Shown in pieces: positions 63,670 to 64,000 of a stretch of 64,000 nucleotides of DNA. The stretch covers positions 1 to 64,000 of the forward strand of contig NZ_QEOL01000031.1 in NCBI RefSeq assembly GCF_003096715.1. The letters run 5' to 3'. The notes below the pieces were generated by a model. It worked only from the letters and a program-made list of their open reading frames with translations, was not told the origin of the DNA and did not search any database. Position 1 is the stretch's first letter. Every line of letters begins with the position of its first letter. Origin of the DNA: Paraburkholderia silvatlantica (GTDB lineage Bacteria > Pseudomonadota > Gammaproteobacteria > Burkholderiales > Burkholderiaceae). A program made the translations under genes and the position numbers.

Positions 63670-63754
63670 CTTATTCGAAGCGTTTCTCGTCTGAAGATGA
63701 TTCGGGAAGGGTTTCAGCAGTATCCTGTAGTACCAGGTTGTATCGTTTTAGCGT

Positions 63755-63831
63755 GCGGCTGTAGCTCAGTTGGATAGAGTACTTGGCTACGAACCAAGGG
63801 GTCGTGGGTTCGAATCCTGCCAGCCGCGCCA
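63755..63831 (+). tRNA. tRNA-Arg (anticodon ACG), copy 2
   Basis: This is an exact copy of the first tRNA-Arg, 85 nt downstream. Same transcription unit likely, ending at the hairpin after it. Confidence 0.96.
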
Positions 63832-63838
63832 CCCATTG

Positions 63839-63870
63839 AAGGGCCTTTCCAAATGGAAAGGCCCTTTGTC
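63839..63870 (+). terminator. Terminator of the tRNA-Arg pair
   Basis: AAGGGCCTTTCC / GGAAAGGCCCTT (63839-63866) forms a perfect 12-bp stem with an AAAT loop, followed by a T-rich stretch. Confidence 0.9.
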
Positions 63871-63920
63871 TTTTCAGCTGCAGAATTGAGTGCGCCTGGC
63901 GTCTCGCGCAAAGCGAAATC

Positions 63921-64000
63921 CTAGCGCGGCGGCGTGCCGATGTCGCCGATCTGGGCATCGGGACGCGGCAAGTCCTCCACGTCGCCAATCGCACTGGGCT
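63921..64000 (-). CDS. C-terminal end of an unidentified gene
   Basis: The last 25 codons of a minus-strand gene (…GDVEDLPRPDAQIGDIGTPPR, stop TAG) enter the window from the right edge. No family is recognisable in so little sequence. In related genomes the (p)ppGpp synthetase/hydrolase gene lies near greB and tRNA-Arg, so that is a possible, unproven identity. Confidence 0.5.
   Translation of the reverse strand, partial: PSAIGDVEDLPRPDAQIGDIGTPPR

Noticed and set aside
1..64000. CRISPR array, insertion sequence, prophage or rRNA operon
   Set aside because: None seen; the only exact repeat of note is the tRNA-Arg pair.

Overview
The window is a 64 kb stretch of high-GC chromosome from a beta-proteobacterium of the Burkholderiaceae, most like Paraburkholderia, Caballeronia or Burkholderia. 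The evidence is the gene order gyrA, serC, pheA, hisC, tyrA, aroA, cmk, rpsA, ihfB, lapA, lapB, ugd, hldA, hldD on the minus strand, the Burkholderia-type trimeric porin, the one-piece tmRNA with tag ANDDTFALAA, and the soluble NAD-linked formate dehydrogenase locus. I see no insertion sequence, prophage, CRISPR array or rRNA operon. It reads as core chromosome with short metabolic modules added.

Layout. 1-17 kb (minus): gyrA, a DUF2059 secreted protein, then the aromatic amino acid / translation supraoperon (serC to ihfB), closed by a strong terminator at about 4.38 kb. After it come the envelope genes lapA, lapB, ugd, the heptose kinase and the start of hldD. 17.5-21 kb (plus): an OmpA-domain protein, ubiG, gph and ssrA, then a small secreted protein on minus. 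21-27.4 kb: formate dehydrogenase fdsGBAD with its divergent regulator fdsR. The accessory gene fdsC/fdhD is not between fdsA and fdsD. 27.5-34 kb: an FAD monooxygenase, a zinc/cobalt-type cation exporter (CDF) with an ArsR/SmtB-like repressor and a visible operator, a TPR-glycosyltransferase and a citrate-type MHS transporter. 34-41.7 kb: a GNAT acetyltransferase, an unknown one-TM protein, a class I glutamine amidotransferase with a long disordered N-terminus, a CPA2 antiporter, an amidase and dsbB. 42-49.7 kb: a purine-base catabolic cluster xdhABC, adenine/adenosine deaminase and guanine deaminase, which together take adenine and guanine to urate. 49.7-57.2 kb: a DUF4136 lipoprotein, pepN, fbp, tRNA-Thr(CGT), and a LysR / aldo-keto reductase divergent pair. 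57.2-64 kb: two small proteins with good ribosome sites, a secreted chorismate mutase, an exonuclease / GIY-YIG fusion, a cold shock protein, a porin, greB, two identical tRNA-Arg(ACG) genes and the tail of one more minus-strand gene.

The observations most worth checking are: a candidate 80-90 nt small RNA on the minus strand near 61.1-61.2 kb, with a -10-like box, two hairpins and an orphan terminator; the SmtB-like operator in front of the ArsR-CDF operon; inverted repeats in the fdsR-fdsG, xdhA and porin upstream regions; and a GNRA-capped hairpin between the two purine deaminase genes. Many very long antisense reading frames, up to more than 1200 codons, lie opposite real genes. They are GC-codon shadows and were left out.
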